64,000 bases of DNA from Bullera alba (lineage: Eukaryota; Basidiomycota; Tremellomycetes; Tremellales; Bulleraceae), in NCBI GenBank assembly GCA_001600095.1, contig BCIX01000005.1, positions 130,523 to 194,522 on the forward strand, given 5' to 3'. Numbering within the stretch: position 1 is the first letter of the stretch; each line of letters starts with the position of its first letter. A program made the position numbers and the translations under genes. This document shows, piece by piece, positions 36,524 to 48,183 of the stretch. The notes under the pieces were generated by a model. It did not search any database, was not told the origin of the DNA, and worked only from the letters and a program-made list of their open reading frames with translations.

Positions 36524-39500
36524 ATGGCGAAACCAGCAAAGGCGAACACGCCTCAGCCGTATCCTCCGGTACAGAGGAAGCCAAGTCAGAACGGCGTGAA
36601 CGGGAAGAAGCAGACACAGACCCCAACGACGAAATTCTACGTGAGCGATCAATGCGATGAGCAGGGTGTTCTCAGCTGACGTACGCAGGACGGACCCACT
36701 GTATCTGCCAAAGTGCAGGATGTGAAGGTTCAATCCAAAGCCGTGGCTAAGCAAACGGCCAAAGAGGTCAACGTGAGTGATACACCCTTGATTTGGTCTC
36801 CCGCTGACGCCTGGTAGAAACAAGGCCGAAGAGCTGTTGCCGCCGTCAAGAGACACCCATGGTCTTTGATCTCGCTCATCACCACCATCCCATTCCTAGT
36901 GACGCTCTCCCTCTTCTCGACCATTGTGTGCCCATTACCATCCGCACCGTCGCCATTGTCCAAATTCGTTCTCAGCCCACTCGGCCTCCACGACTCGTCG
37001 TCCCAACACTCTCAGCTACATCAAACGCTGTGCTACCCCGCGAGCGTATATCAAAGCGAGTTTCTGCAGCCATACATCTATCCCATCGTGGAGAATTTGG
37101 AGAATCGAGCATACAACCACCCCATCTACAAGAAAGCCCTGGAACCAGCATACACTCTTGCCTCCACCCGGTCGAAACAGCTCTGGCAGGGTCCAATCCG
37201 TCCTATCGTCAATAAAATCGTTAGATCCGCTCGAAAGGCCTATTTGACCTTTGTGGACCCTCACATCCCTCTGATCAAGGCCAAGACGGCGGAATACACC
37301 GCTCCTCTCACCACCAGAGTGTCGGCTTTGCATCAGACGTATCTCGCTCCTCATCTAGCCACAGCTCAGGGATACGCTCAAGCCGCCGGCAAGAGCTCTG
37401 CCGAGACGTACAGATATGTCAAGGCTCATCCGATTACTGGACAAGTGGCAAAGTATGCCAACAGGGCGTACAGGATATCCCGAAAGAGGAGTCAGCAGGC
37501 GTATAAATGGGCTCGACCGCATGTGATCAGATATGGCAAAGAGGCAAAAAGGATCACCAGGGAGATTCTTGGACCGCGGGTGATTCGAGGATTGAAGATT
37601 GCCTCTGAGCACGGGTTGAGAGCGTACAAAGTCGTCGAAGGGTGAGGCCAGCTGCCACGGTGTACGAAGGACGGACAGCTGACGAGTCCTAGACACGTCG
37701 TCCGACTGTACTACCGCCACCTCGACCCCCACGTCGGTCCTCACCTCGCCAAAGCTCGAGTAGTAGTAACGCCCTACATCTCTGCCCTCGATAAACACAT
37801 TTACAAACCATACATCTTCCCCGCGCTCGAAGCCTTCCTGCCAGCTGCCATCCTAGCCCCGGAACCACCAAAGTCCTTCTGGGCCTTGATGGCCGATATC
37901 CTCCCGTCCATGAGCGGCGGGCACGTCGCCGAGCGCAGAGGCCAGATGGACGATTTCTACAAGGACATCAAAGACGCAAAGAAGGCTCCTGGAGGCAAAC
38001 CCGCTTCCGTGCCCATCCCAGGCAAGGAAAAGGTCGCAAAGGCTGAATCGGCAACCAAAGACACCAAAGCCGCCAAGAAGATGGACAGGAGCGAGATGGA
38101 CCGCGTGAGAGAGGCAATCAAGGAGAGAGTCGAGCAACAGGGCAAAAAGGGTTACAAGCAGGTCCACGATGAGGTGCGGTAGGAGCGGTCTGTACCGTTG
38201 AGAAATGAATAGAAAGGCTTATAATGATTTTTCCGCTTGTCTCCCTTGGTCCTTCACTACGCTCATTGTGAAACGATCGCTGAATCGCTGAAACTGGATA
38301 TCCCCATCTCGAACCAAAACCTGCCTTTTCCTCTGTGCAGCTCGTACAACTTCACTCGGACATCCTCTCCGCCCAAGACCAGTACATCGGCCTGAAAGGC
38401 AATGCCAAGCTCGAGCTCGAGCGGGAATTCGAATACATCCTCAAAGGCCTCGACAAGCTGTACACCTCGTCCTCGAAGTTGACCCGGGAGCAAGTCGCCA
38501 AATCGGCCGCTCAGGGTGAAGCCAGGGTGCAGAAGCGGATGAAGGGCGTCAAGGATCGGGTCGAGCTCATGAAGGGCAAGTGGTTCGATGCGGGGAAGCC
38601 AATTGTGCGACGAGCAATGGACGGAGTCAGCCAGGCTTTGGGCACGGAGCATGCCGACCTCGCAGCGAAGGTGAGTGGGGAAAGTCAACGCCGGACTGCA
38701 TGCTGACGCGACGGCTAGATGGCTTGGATCGACGACATCACGCCAAAGGTGAGTACAGAGACGGGCAAATCGATCTAGGCTGATAATTTCCAGGACTGGA
38801 CCAAGTACAATGCGCTGCAAGATGGTGAGTTGAGAGACAACATCGCTGGCTAACTTATCAGATGCCGACGCTTGGAGCAACAAGTACATGGCTCTCCACA
38901 AGGGCGACGCCAAGGAGAAAGCCCTGCTCACCCGACAGACCAACATTGACCGTGCTATCGCCGACCTGAACACCGAGATCGACGACATGTACGAGGGATT
39001 CCGAGCTCGAGTGAGGAGTCTCGGCAAGACTGCCACCGAGCGGATTGAAGCTCGAGAGGCTTTGGCCGCTGCATCCCCCAGTACCGACGTCCCCGTGGTC
39101 AAAGCAAAGACGGTACCAGAGGACGCCAAGGCGACGATCTTACCGATTGTCGAGGCAGGCGCTGGAGCTGCCGTCGCCGCCGGGGCCATCATTGGTAAAG
39201 GAAAAGACCAGATCATGGACGCTTTGAGCCAAGCCAACGCCGCTGTTGTGGGAGAAGCTTCACCTTCGGTCTCGGGGTACTACGACCAAGCCAAGGACGC
39301 CGCGGCTTCAGCCTTCGACGCCGCGTCGTCAGGAGTGCACGATGCGACGAGATCGGCGGGTTCGGCAGTGGGAGTGGTTCCAACTCCAGAGTCATTGGCG
39401 GAGCATGCCGAGTTGTTGGTCAGTGCAGCTCAAGACGGTGCTCAGTCGGTCTACGAGGCGGGTTCATCGGTGGTCCACCAAGCGACTCGATCGGCAATGT

Positions 39501-40591
39501 CAGCAGTGGGTGCCACTCCCTCGCCAGAAGGCGTGGCCGAACACGCACAATCCGTCGTCAACGCCATCGTCCCAGAGGCACCAGAACAGCTCAACTCGAT
39601 CCTCGACAATGTCGCTCAAGGCTACGCCTCTGTCGCTGGAGTGGTTGGTGACAATGTCCACGACGCCACTCGAGCCGCTATGCGAGGTGTGGGCGTGACT
39701 CCCGCTGCGGAGGGTGTTGCGGAGAGCGCAGAGTCGATCGTCAACAAGGTCGCCGCGACCGCCGCTTCGGCCTATTCGGACGTTGCGGCCTCTGCGGCGT
39801 CGATCGCCTCTGACGCCGGCTCTGCCATTCACGACGGGACTCGCTCGGCCATGAAAGCGGTTGGAGTATCACCCACCCCGGAGTCCGTTGGAGAACACGT
39901 CGAATCGGTCGCTTCGGCAATTTCATCCTCTGCGGCCTCTCTAGCCTCCGCAGCCTCGGCGTCGGCTTCCTCGGTGGCTTCCGACGCTTCGAGCTTACTT
40001 CACGACGCGACGAGAACCGTCGTCAAAGCGGTGGGAGGCACACCATCCCCCGAAACACCAGGAGAGCACGTCGAGTCGATCGTAAAGGTGGTCACGGATT
40101 CCGCGGCAGAGGTCTTTGACGCTGCGACCACCAACGCCGGCAACGCCTACGCCGCAGTGTCGACAAACGCGGAAGGCGTCTACAGCGCAGTAACCCACAA
40201 TGCCCAGGATGCAGGACAGGCAATTGCCTCGCAGGCGAACGAACTGGGAAGCCAGATCCAACTCGCCTTGGGACTCGCTTCTGCACCTACCCCCCTGGCA
40301 AGCTCGGCTTCGGCATACCTAGCCTCTATCACCGCTGGAGCTGGACTTCCGGATCTGCTGGCCTCCGGGTCGAGTCTGCTCAGTGCGCTGCAATCGGATT
40401 TGGGGCAGTCGGTCCATCAGGCCACCAGAGCCGCAAGTAGAGCCGTGGGTGCCAAGCCGACTCCAGAGTCGGCGGGGGAGTATGTCGAGGAGGTGAAGGA
40501 AAGGATCAAGGATGCGGCGAGCGTCGTCGTCGAGGAGGTCGAGGAGGTGACAGAGAGGGTGAAGAGGGCTGTCAGCAGGGAGGAGCTCTGA
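36524..40591 (+). CDS. Large membrane-anchored fungal repeat protein ('hoxa13-like')
   Basis: Exons 36524-36640, 36689-36772, 36818-37641, 37693-38173, 38341-38670, 38719-38748, 38794-38824, 38862-40591 (1208 aa). One transmembrane helix (about 82-105) follows a basic N-terminus. The lumenal/cytosolic body has repeated amphipathic YxxPY/HP segments and then the coiled region QLHSDILSAQDQYIGLKG...LEREFEYILKGLDKLY. Fungal proteins of this layout are often mislabelled 'transcription factor hoxa13'; they have no homeobox and their role is unknown. The C-terminal ~420 residues are Ala/Ser-rich with six HDATRSA-type repeats. The 167-nt intron 38174-38340 starts GTGCGG; if retained, a TAG at 38180 ends the protein. 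I join both halves because no ATG exists for a separate second gene and phases match, but two genes remain possible. Confidence 0.75.
39326..40475 (+). repeat. Six protein-level repeats (xHDATRSAxxAVG...TPxPE)
   Basis: In the translated sequence the unit V-H-[DQ]-[AG]-T-R-[SAT]-A-x-x-[AG]-V-G-x-x-P-[ST]-P-E...EH-x-E-S occurs near 39335, 39471, 39653, 39827, 39998 and 40412. Spacing between copies is about 140-180 bases, except the last (about 410). The linkers are Ala/Ser helices. The pattern resembles LEA or apolipoprotein-like amphipathic repeats. Confidence 0.8.
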
Positions 40592-41114
40592 GGCGAAAGA
40601 GAACAAGGAGTGAGAAGGTAGAAGAGGCAGACTAGACACGATTTGGAGCCTGTACATAGAGGATAGGTGATGCAATGCTTGCTTGCCATGAGACAGGCAG
40701 AGTGGCTTGTAGGAGTATTTTCCGACCGGCACCCTTTGACGTCTACGCGCCATGACGAGGAGTTCACACCGCAGGGTATTTGGGGCGCCTAAACACCGCG
40801 AATCTCCAATGCCCATTAGGCGTCAAGAGTTCTGGCCTCTTTAGGCGCCCTCACCTCCTGCACCATGGTTGCCACATGCGCGGAGATAGCTTGCCCCTCG
40901 TCGCGTCCACGTAGAGTGCATCTTAGGGTGATAGCGAGCAAGCTGTTTACAACGACGACAACCAAGGTCTATACATACCCCTTGGTCATATACGCCAGCC
41001 TTCGACTTCCAGGAGGATACCGCATCGACGAAAAAGGATACAATTCAGTCAGGGTATCGTCGAAGACGTTGGAGCGGAGAATCTCGATACTGGACATAGT
41101 GGACACTGCCCATC
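40592..41114. other. Intergenic, promoter of alpha-COP
   Basis: 3' UTR of the repeat protein and promoter of the alpha-COP gene. It contains an 11-bp inverted repeat at 40783-40850 (separate entry). No gene seen. Confidence 0.5.
40783..40850. promoter_or_regulatory. Inverted repeat GGGCGCCTAAA / TTTAGGCGCCC
   Basis: Perfect 11-bp arms at 40783-40793 and 40840-40850 around a 46-bp spacer. A third TTAGGCG copy in direct orientation lies at about 40816. The site is 265-330 bases upstream of the alpha-COP start codon and could bind a TTAGGCG-recognising factor at several positions. Confidence 0.45.
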
Positions 41115-44100
41115 ATGCAGATGCTCACCAAGGTGGGTCAAGGCGGGAGGCCGGGTCGCAGGGGAGAGTGACGGGATGATACTGATGGTGGGATGGTAGT
41201 TTGAGAGCAAAAGCCCGAGGGTCAAGTGTATTGCTTTCCGTGAGTGCATGCCATATTTAGCCAGCTGGTGTGAGCAGTAGCTGAACATACATATCAGACC
41301 CAAAGACCCCCCTGCTGGCGGCCTCGCTGCACAATGGTACCATTCAGCTATGGAACTACCAGATGGGCACCCTAGTCGACAGATTCGACGAACATGACGG
41401 TGCGGCACACACATCAGCAAGGTGATTGGCCATGCTGACCGGTCTTCTAGGTCCCGTCAGAGGTATCTCTTTCCACCCAACCCAGCCCATCTTCTGCTCT
41501 GGTGGAGATGATTACAAGATCAAGGTCTGGAATTACAAGCAGCGAAAATGCCTGTTCACCCTCACGGGCCGTGAGTACCTCGATGCGGTTGATGGGAGGA
41601 TGGTGTTGACACTTTTACAGATCTCGACTATGTCCGAACTGTGTTCTTCCACCGAGAGTACCCATGGATCATCTCGGCGTCGGACGATCAGACGATCAGG
41701 ATTTGGAACTGGCAGTCTAGGACGTGTATCGCCATTCTCACCGGACACAACCATTACATCATGTCAGTACCCTCGTTACGGCTATTCTGCGTGATCCTGA
41801 CCGCTTGCTTTAGGTGCGCCCAATTCCACCCTTGGGACGACCTTGTGGTCTCGGCCTCGATGGATCTCACTGTCAGAGTCTGGGACATTTCCGGATTGCG
41901 AAAGAAGAACCAGGCGCACCAGGCGCCAATGTCGTTTGAGGAGCAAATGGCCCGAGCCAACCAAGGACAAGCGGATCTCTTTGGCAACACCGACGCAGTG
42001 GTCAAATACGTTCTGGAGGGACACGACAGAGGAGTCAACTGGGCCTCTTTCCACCCCACCCTCCCCCTCATCGTGTCCTGTGGTGACGACAGACAGATCA
42101 AGCTGTGGAGAATGTCAGAGACCAAGGCTTGGGAGGTGGACAGCTGTAGGGGTCATTTCAACAATGTCTCCATGACCCTCTTCCACCCTCGACACGAATT
42201 GATCCTCAGTGCGAGTGAAGACAAGACGATCAGAGTGTGGGATATGACCAAGAGGACGGCCGTGCAGACTTTCAGGCGGGAACACGATAGGTTCTGGGTC
42301 TTGACCGCACATCCCGAGTTGAACCTGTTCGCGGCGGGTAAGTCAGCGGAGACACTTTGATAAACATCGACTGATCTGTGTAGGCCACGACAACGGTCTG
42401 ATCGTGTTCAAGCTCGAGCGAGAACGACCAGCATTCTCCCTCTCTGGCAACCAGCTCTTCTACGTCAAAGACAAGGTTGTCCGAATGGCCGACTTGTCCA
42501 CAGGTACCAACCAGGGTATCTGCAGCGTCAAAAAGTTTGGCTCTCAATGGGTTCAGCCCCGGACTCTGAGCTACAACCCTGCCGAGCGAGCAGTGCTCCT
42601 CACCTCTGTGCGTATATCCCTAGTAAAGAAGAGCTACTGGCTGATAGATGCTTAGGCTGCCGAGAATGGCCAGTTTGAGTTGATCAACTTGCCAAAGAGC
42701 ACCGCTCCATCTGCTGGCGATGGCAAGGACGTCCCTTCGGACGGCAAGCGGGGTCCCGGTGGCAGCGCAATCTTCGTCGCTCGAAACAGGCTCGCCGTGC
42801 TGGACAAGGCTGGTCAGGTGAGTGATCATGGGCATGCTCAAGAACGGAGCTGATACTTCCGCTAGACTATCGAGATTCGAGACCTGTCGAACACTCTGAC
42901 AAAGTCGGTCAAATGTCCATCCCAGACCAACGAGATCTTCTACGGTGGAACAGCTTCGTTGTTGCTCGCGGGTCCTACGTCGGTCACGCTGTTTGACATC
43001 CAGCAGCAGAAGGCACTGGCAGAGGTCAGCACTCCACCTGTCAAATACGTCGTTTGGAGTGCCGACGGCAGCATGGCCTTGTTGAGCAAGCACAGTGAGT
43101 TAGCTGTCTGCTTCATACACGTGTAAAGCTGACAGGTGTCAGCTATCACTATCTGCAACAAGTCGCTTGTACAAACCGCCCTGATCCACGAGACGATCCG
43201 AATCAAGTCTGCCGCGTGGGACGACAGCGGAATCCTCATCTACACCACGCTCAACCACATCAAGTACGCTCTGCCCGGAGGTGACAATGGCATCATCAAG
43301 ACGCTCGAGCAACCCGTCTACCTCACCCGAGTCAAGGGACAGATTGTGCATTGCCTAGACCGAACGGCCAAGCCGAGGACGATCACCATCGACCCCACCG
43401 AGTACCGATTCAAGCTCGCTCTCGTGCGAAAGAACTACGACGAGGTGCTGCAGCTCATCAGGAACAGCAACCTGGTCGGACAGAGCATCATTGGGTACTT
43501 GCAGAAGAAGGGATACCCCGAGATTGCGCTGCACTTTGTGCAAGACCCGCAAACTCGGTTCGACCTCGCTGTCGAGTGTGGCAACTTGACAGTGGCGCTG
43601 GAAATGGCAAGAGAGGTCGATCGAGCGGATGTTTGGGAGAGATTGGGCGCTGCCGCTCTGAAACAGGGCAATCACTCTGTAAGTCAAGACATCGAGACGG
43701 TGGATGTAAGCTGACTCCAGTCTAGGTTGTCGAGACGGCGTACCAAAAGACGAAGAACTTTGACAAGTTGTCCTTCCTCTACCTCATCACTGGAAACACG
43801 CAAAAGTTGAACATGATGCAGACGATCGCCACGAAGCGAGGTGACAACATGTCTCGATTCCAAAACTCGCTGTATCTCGGTGATGTCCAAGCTCGAGTCG
43901 CTGTCCTGCGAGAGACTGGTCAATGTGAGTAGCCAGACCCGGAATTAGGGCTGATCGCTGTAGACCCCCTCGCGTACTACACTGCCAAGACGAACGGTCT
44001 TGATGACACCGCGTTGGACATTCTTGAAGAAGCCGGCATGACGGAAGACGATCTCCCAGCTCCACCTCAGAGCTCTGGCCACACTTCGCTAGCCCCACCG

Positions 44101-45453
44101 CCCGTCTCGTTCAACCAGGCCGAATCCAACTGGCCAATCAAGAACCTCGGCGAGAGCTTCTTTGACCGCGCTCTGGCCAATGGCGGCGCAGCAGACGGCT
44201 TCAATGCCGGCGAGAGCTCGACTGCCATGAACGGCGGAGAGCAGCTCGATGCCTGGGCCGCCGGCGACGAGGATGCCGAGATGAATGGTGACGAGGAGGA
44301 TGGCGACGAGGACGAAGGCTGGGATCTTGATGCCGAGGTCATTGCCGCGCCAGAGGAGGAAGAGGTCGAGGGCGAGATTGGAGGTGGATCTGGAGTAGAG
44401 GCCGATCTGTCGGAGGGTGTCAGTCAGGGCGTGAATGAGAATGAGATGTGGGTGAGGAATTCGCCCTTGGCAGCGGATCATGCGGCTGCGGGTAATTTCG
44501 AGTCTGCAATGCAGGTGAGTACATTGTTGCTAGGGTGAGCTCGTTCTGACTTCGAGTAGCTGCTCAACAGACAAGTCGCCGCGGTCAACTTTGCCCCTCT
44601 CAAGCCGCTCTTCCTGCAGTCGTACCAGGCCGCCCACGTGTCTGTCCCCGCCAACCCCTCACTCCCACCTCTTACCTACCACGTCCGACGCAATCCCGAG
44701 ACGACAGAGATGCGAGAGGTCCTACCCGCCATTGCATTCTCCCTCGACGACATCAAAGCGAGCGAGATTGCCGACGCGAGCCGATTCTTCAGCCGAGGCA
44801 AATTCGCCGAATCGCTCAATGCGTACAGGACAGTCCTGCAGAAACTGCTTTTGGTCGTCACGACGACCGAGGAGGACGCGGCAGAGGTCAAGGAGCTCGT
44901 GACGACGTGTCGAGAGTACGTGATTGGGTTGACGCTGGAGACGGAGCGAAGAAAGCTGGTGGCAGAAGAACCGGACAATGCGGTCAGGAATTTGGAACTC
45001 GCGGCGTACTTTACGCATTGCAAGTTGCAACCCACGCATATCCAGCTCGCGCTGCGATCGGCCATGGGCGTCTTCTCCAAAGCGGGCAGTCATGCCACTG
45101 CGGCCGTGTTTGCCAGGCGGTTGATCGACAGCAAGCCAACAGACGCAAAGGTCCTCACTCAGGTAAGTCGCACCAACGATGTATTGAGCGTCATTGACGA
45201 ATTGACTCAGGCTCGATCGGTCCTGGCTCAAGGAGACAGAAATCCCCGTGACGCCCACGAGATTGCCTACGACCATTTCACTCCATTCGACATTTGCCCA
45301 GCATCCCTCTCGCCAATCTACGCCGGTTCGCCGTCGACCGTCTCGGCATACTCGGGCGCTCGATACTTGCCAGAGTACAAGAACACGATTTGCGTTGTGG
45401 ACCAGATCACGCAGGTCGGCTTGCCAGCCTCTGGACTCCGGTCAAAGGTCTAG
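41115..45453 (+). CDS. COP1: Coatomer subunit alpha (alpha-COP)
   Basis: Scaffold of the COPI vesicle coat for Golgi-to-ER retrieval; its propeller reads dilysine cargo tails. Exons: 41115-41132, 41200-41239, 41298-41399, 41451-41570, 41621-41762, 41814-42337, 42384-42607, 42656-42817, 42866-43094, 43143-43678, 43726-43924, 43964-44514, 44560-45162, 45211-45453 (1230 aa). It starts [15 protein letters not shown], the standard family N-terminus, here built from an 18-nt first exon. WD40 repeats fill about residues 1-320 (for example [19 protein letters not shown]). They are followed by the second propeller and solenoid ([16 protein letters not shown]), an acidic linker ([15 protein letters not shown]), and the conserved C-terminal epsilon-COP-binding domain ending [13 protein letters not shown]. 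Confidence 0.97.
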
Positions 45454-45778
45454 CGGGAGTAGGAAGTGTACTGGAAGTGAGCGCGGGTTTAGACTTTTAC
45501 TTACATGATTGCGAAACGAAAAAAGGGCATGAACTTGTGTACTCGACCGACACCTCGGACACGCTTGAATCAGATCACCGGGCCACGCTGACATGTACAC
45601 GGGGCGACAAAGGTATGCTGGTGACAGGCACCACCACGAGGCAGGCAGATCCGCCCTGGTGATCACTTACACGTTGACGAAACGTTGTTGACCACGCCGA
45701 CGTCGGATCCGCTCACCCTGACGAGTCGATTTCGAGTAGCAGTGTCATGGGCTAATATATAATGAGGTGCAACGGGCG
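45454..45778. other. Intergenic, no feature seen
   Basis: alpha-COP 3' UTR and promoter of the downstream AAA-ATPase gene. An AT-rich GCTAATATATAATG lies 30-40 bases before the next start. Confidence 0.5.
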
Positions 45779-47862
45779 ATGAAGGAGACGGCATCCCCTC
45801 TCATCCACTTTCTGACAAGACTATCCACCTCGGCCTACGCCATGTCCATCTTCCTCCCCCTGGTGGATTTCTTCCAGCAGCATGCCTTCCTATGGGACAG
45901 CCTGAAGTTCATGGCTGCGGGCATGTTCTTCGACCTCACCAGGCGATGGTCCTCGAGCATCCTCGACATTGTGATGGAGTGTGAGTCCGGTCATCTACAA
46001 ATGATCTTCGGAGAGGACTCGGGCTTGGCTGACACTTGCAGGCGCTACTGTCACCGCGGTGATATCCTCTGGTGACCCCGCGCAGGACTGGGTCAACCAC
46101 TATATCCAGAAACACATCCCCGATCTCGATCGCACCCCGCCCCTCTGGGCCGACGTGCGGGAGTCTTTCACGCCTACAGGAAAGGTGGCACCACGACGCC
46201 TGGAAGTGACGACCGGTCGACCGTGGTCGGATGCCGTCAAGGATTCGAGGGATAAATGGTGGATGCCGCGTGGTGTCAAGCAAGACGGCTCAGAGGATAT
46301 CTATACTCAGAGAACCCTTGGTAAGTGGGTTCGGGGGCGACTTGATGAGGAGGAGCTGATAAGCTGGGCAGAGGATCGAAGACAGGCCTTCACCTACCGC
46401 GGTAAGACGATCTACTACCGTGCAACCAAGACCCACTCCTGGCAAGACGAGTTCACCATGGAGCTATCGTGAGTTACCGCTCTCCTTCGCGTTAGCCTAC
46501 CCAGACTTGATACTGACTTACTCTGCAGGACCTTCGGCCGATCACGAACCATCTTCTCCTCGCTCGTTCACGAAGCCCGTATGGCCTTTCTCTCCACTTC
46601 CGACGCCCACCTCTCCGTCTACGAGCCCAACAGCTCGCCTAGGGACCATCGCGGTAATTGGAAACTCACGTCGTCCCGACCCAACCGCCCCTGGGAGTCG
46701 ATCATCCTTCCGGAAGGCATCAAAGAGGATCTGCTGGACGACGTCAAGGAGTTTGTGAGCGAAAAGCTGTTTTACAGGGAGAAGGGGGTTCCTTTCAGGC
46801 GAGGATGGCTGCTTTACGGAGTGCCCGGCAGTGGAAAGTCGAGTCTGAGTGAGTATGATGGGCTAGGATGGAGTGTGTAGCTGACGATTGGTAGTCAGCG
46901 CTATTGCCTGTGAACTCAACTTCAACATCTACGTCATCAGCCTCGGCGCTTCAGAGTGAGCAGAAACTGGATGATCATTTGAGGGCCGCTTACGAGTCTT
47001 CAGTATGGACGACTCGAGGCTCCAGTCTCTGTTCAGGGGAGTTCCCGAACGATGCATGGTTGTGCTCGAGGACCTGTAAGTGGGTTCAGGATAAAGGCTG
47101 ATCTGGGCTGATTTGGATCTGATAGCGACTGCGCCAATGCCAGCCGAAGTAAGCCAGAGAGCACGGACAAGAAAGAAGGCGACGCCAGCTCGGACACTGC
47201 CAGCAAAGAGGAGAAGAAATCGGCGAGTGGATCGGACAAGCCCGTCAAAGGGGTGACACTGTCCGGACTGCTCAACGCCATCGACGGGATCGCATCGGCT
47301 GAGGGGAGATTGTTGTTCTGTACCACCAACCACCTGGAGAGTATCGATCCGGCACTAGTCCGACCAGGTGAGTCCCCCAATGTCCCCATACGTGCGATCC
47401 GCACCGACTCTTGAGCTCTTCTTAGGCCGATGCGACGTACAAGTCGAGTTCAAGAACGCGACAAAGTCCCAAGTCGGTCGACTTCGCCGACACTTTTACA
47501 CCGGCACCCCCTCGCCTCCCCCAGCGATCGAGCTCGACGAGTCAATTACTGTGGATGGTCAATATCCACTCACGCCCCTGCCAACTCCCGCTCCAACTCC
47601 CACCGACGGCGATGAGGCGATGGAACACCTGGCGGAAGCGTTCGAAAGGGCCATACCGGCAGATAGCGTCTCTGCCTCTGCGATCCAAGGCTTTTTGATG
47701 AAATACAAGCGAAGACCAGAGGCGGCAGTGGGAGCGGTGCAAGCTTGGGTCGAGGGAGGGTTCTCCTCTGGACCAGCGACGGCCTTCAAAGTCCGAGAGG
47801 GTAAGGGCGAGGATGAGAACGGGAAGAAAGAGGTGAACGGATCTTTGGAAGTCAAAGTGTGA
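45779..47862 (+). CDS. BCS1-like AAA ATPase
   Basis: Exons 45779-45980, 46042-46320, 46372-46468, 46529-46848, 46895-46955, 47004-47075, 47126-47367, 47426-47862 (569 aa). An N-terminal hydrophobic stretch (about residues 20-60) is followed by a BCS1_N-type domain ([16 protein letters not shown]) and one AAA module. Walker A is GVPGSGKSS (about 290), Walker B VVLEDLD (339-345), and the second region of homology [18 protein letters not shown] (about 409-426). Yeast Bcs1 inserts the Rieske protein into complex III. Basidiomycetes carry several divergent Bcs1 paralogues, so that substrate cannot be assumed. A charged Ser/Lys/Glu insertion (about 350-385) separates Walker B from [13 protein letters not shown], and the C-terminus carries a Pro/Thr-rich loop. 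Confidence 0.9.
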
Positions 47863-48183
47863 TTCACCTGACACGAGATTGAACAGTGGATAGAGACAGA
47901 CTTGTGCACTTATACGTCCACGCGGACAGATATCGTCTTCAGAAACATCATGCACGAGAGTCACAGCAGAGCTTGGCACTTCCTACTCGACCTTGAAGGC
48001 TTTCAAGTGGCTTTCATCGACGGGCACTTCAGCCATTAGAGCTCATGGCCGTCCACAGTAGACCCCTGACATCCTCAGTATAGGCTCGCCCGATGGCAGA
48101 GGGTCGAGTCTATCCACTCTTGATGCATCGTATGCTGAACTAAGTATCGATTGATTTTGGTTGTATTGTATGCAAGATCCAAA
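47863..48183. other. Convergent intergenic region
   Basis: 3' UTRs of the AAA-ATPase gene and the ABC transporter gene. Nothing further recognised. Confidence 0.5.

Noticed and set aside
38335..40591. Separate second gene starting near 38335
   Set aside because: The open frame begins at GTG, no ATG is available before the conserved helix, and the acceptor CTCTGTGCAG at 38331-38340 joins the previous exon in phase 0. Still mentioned as an alternative.
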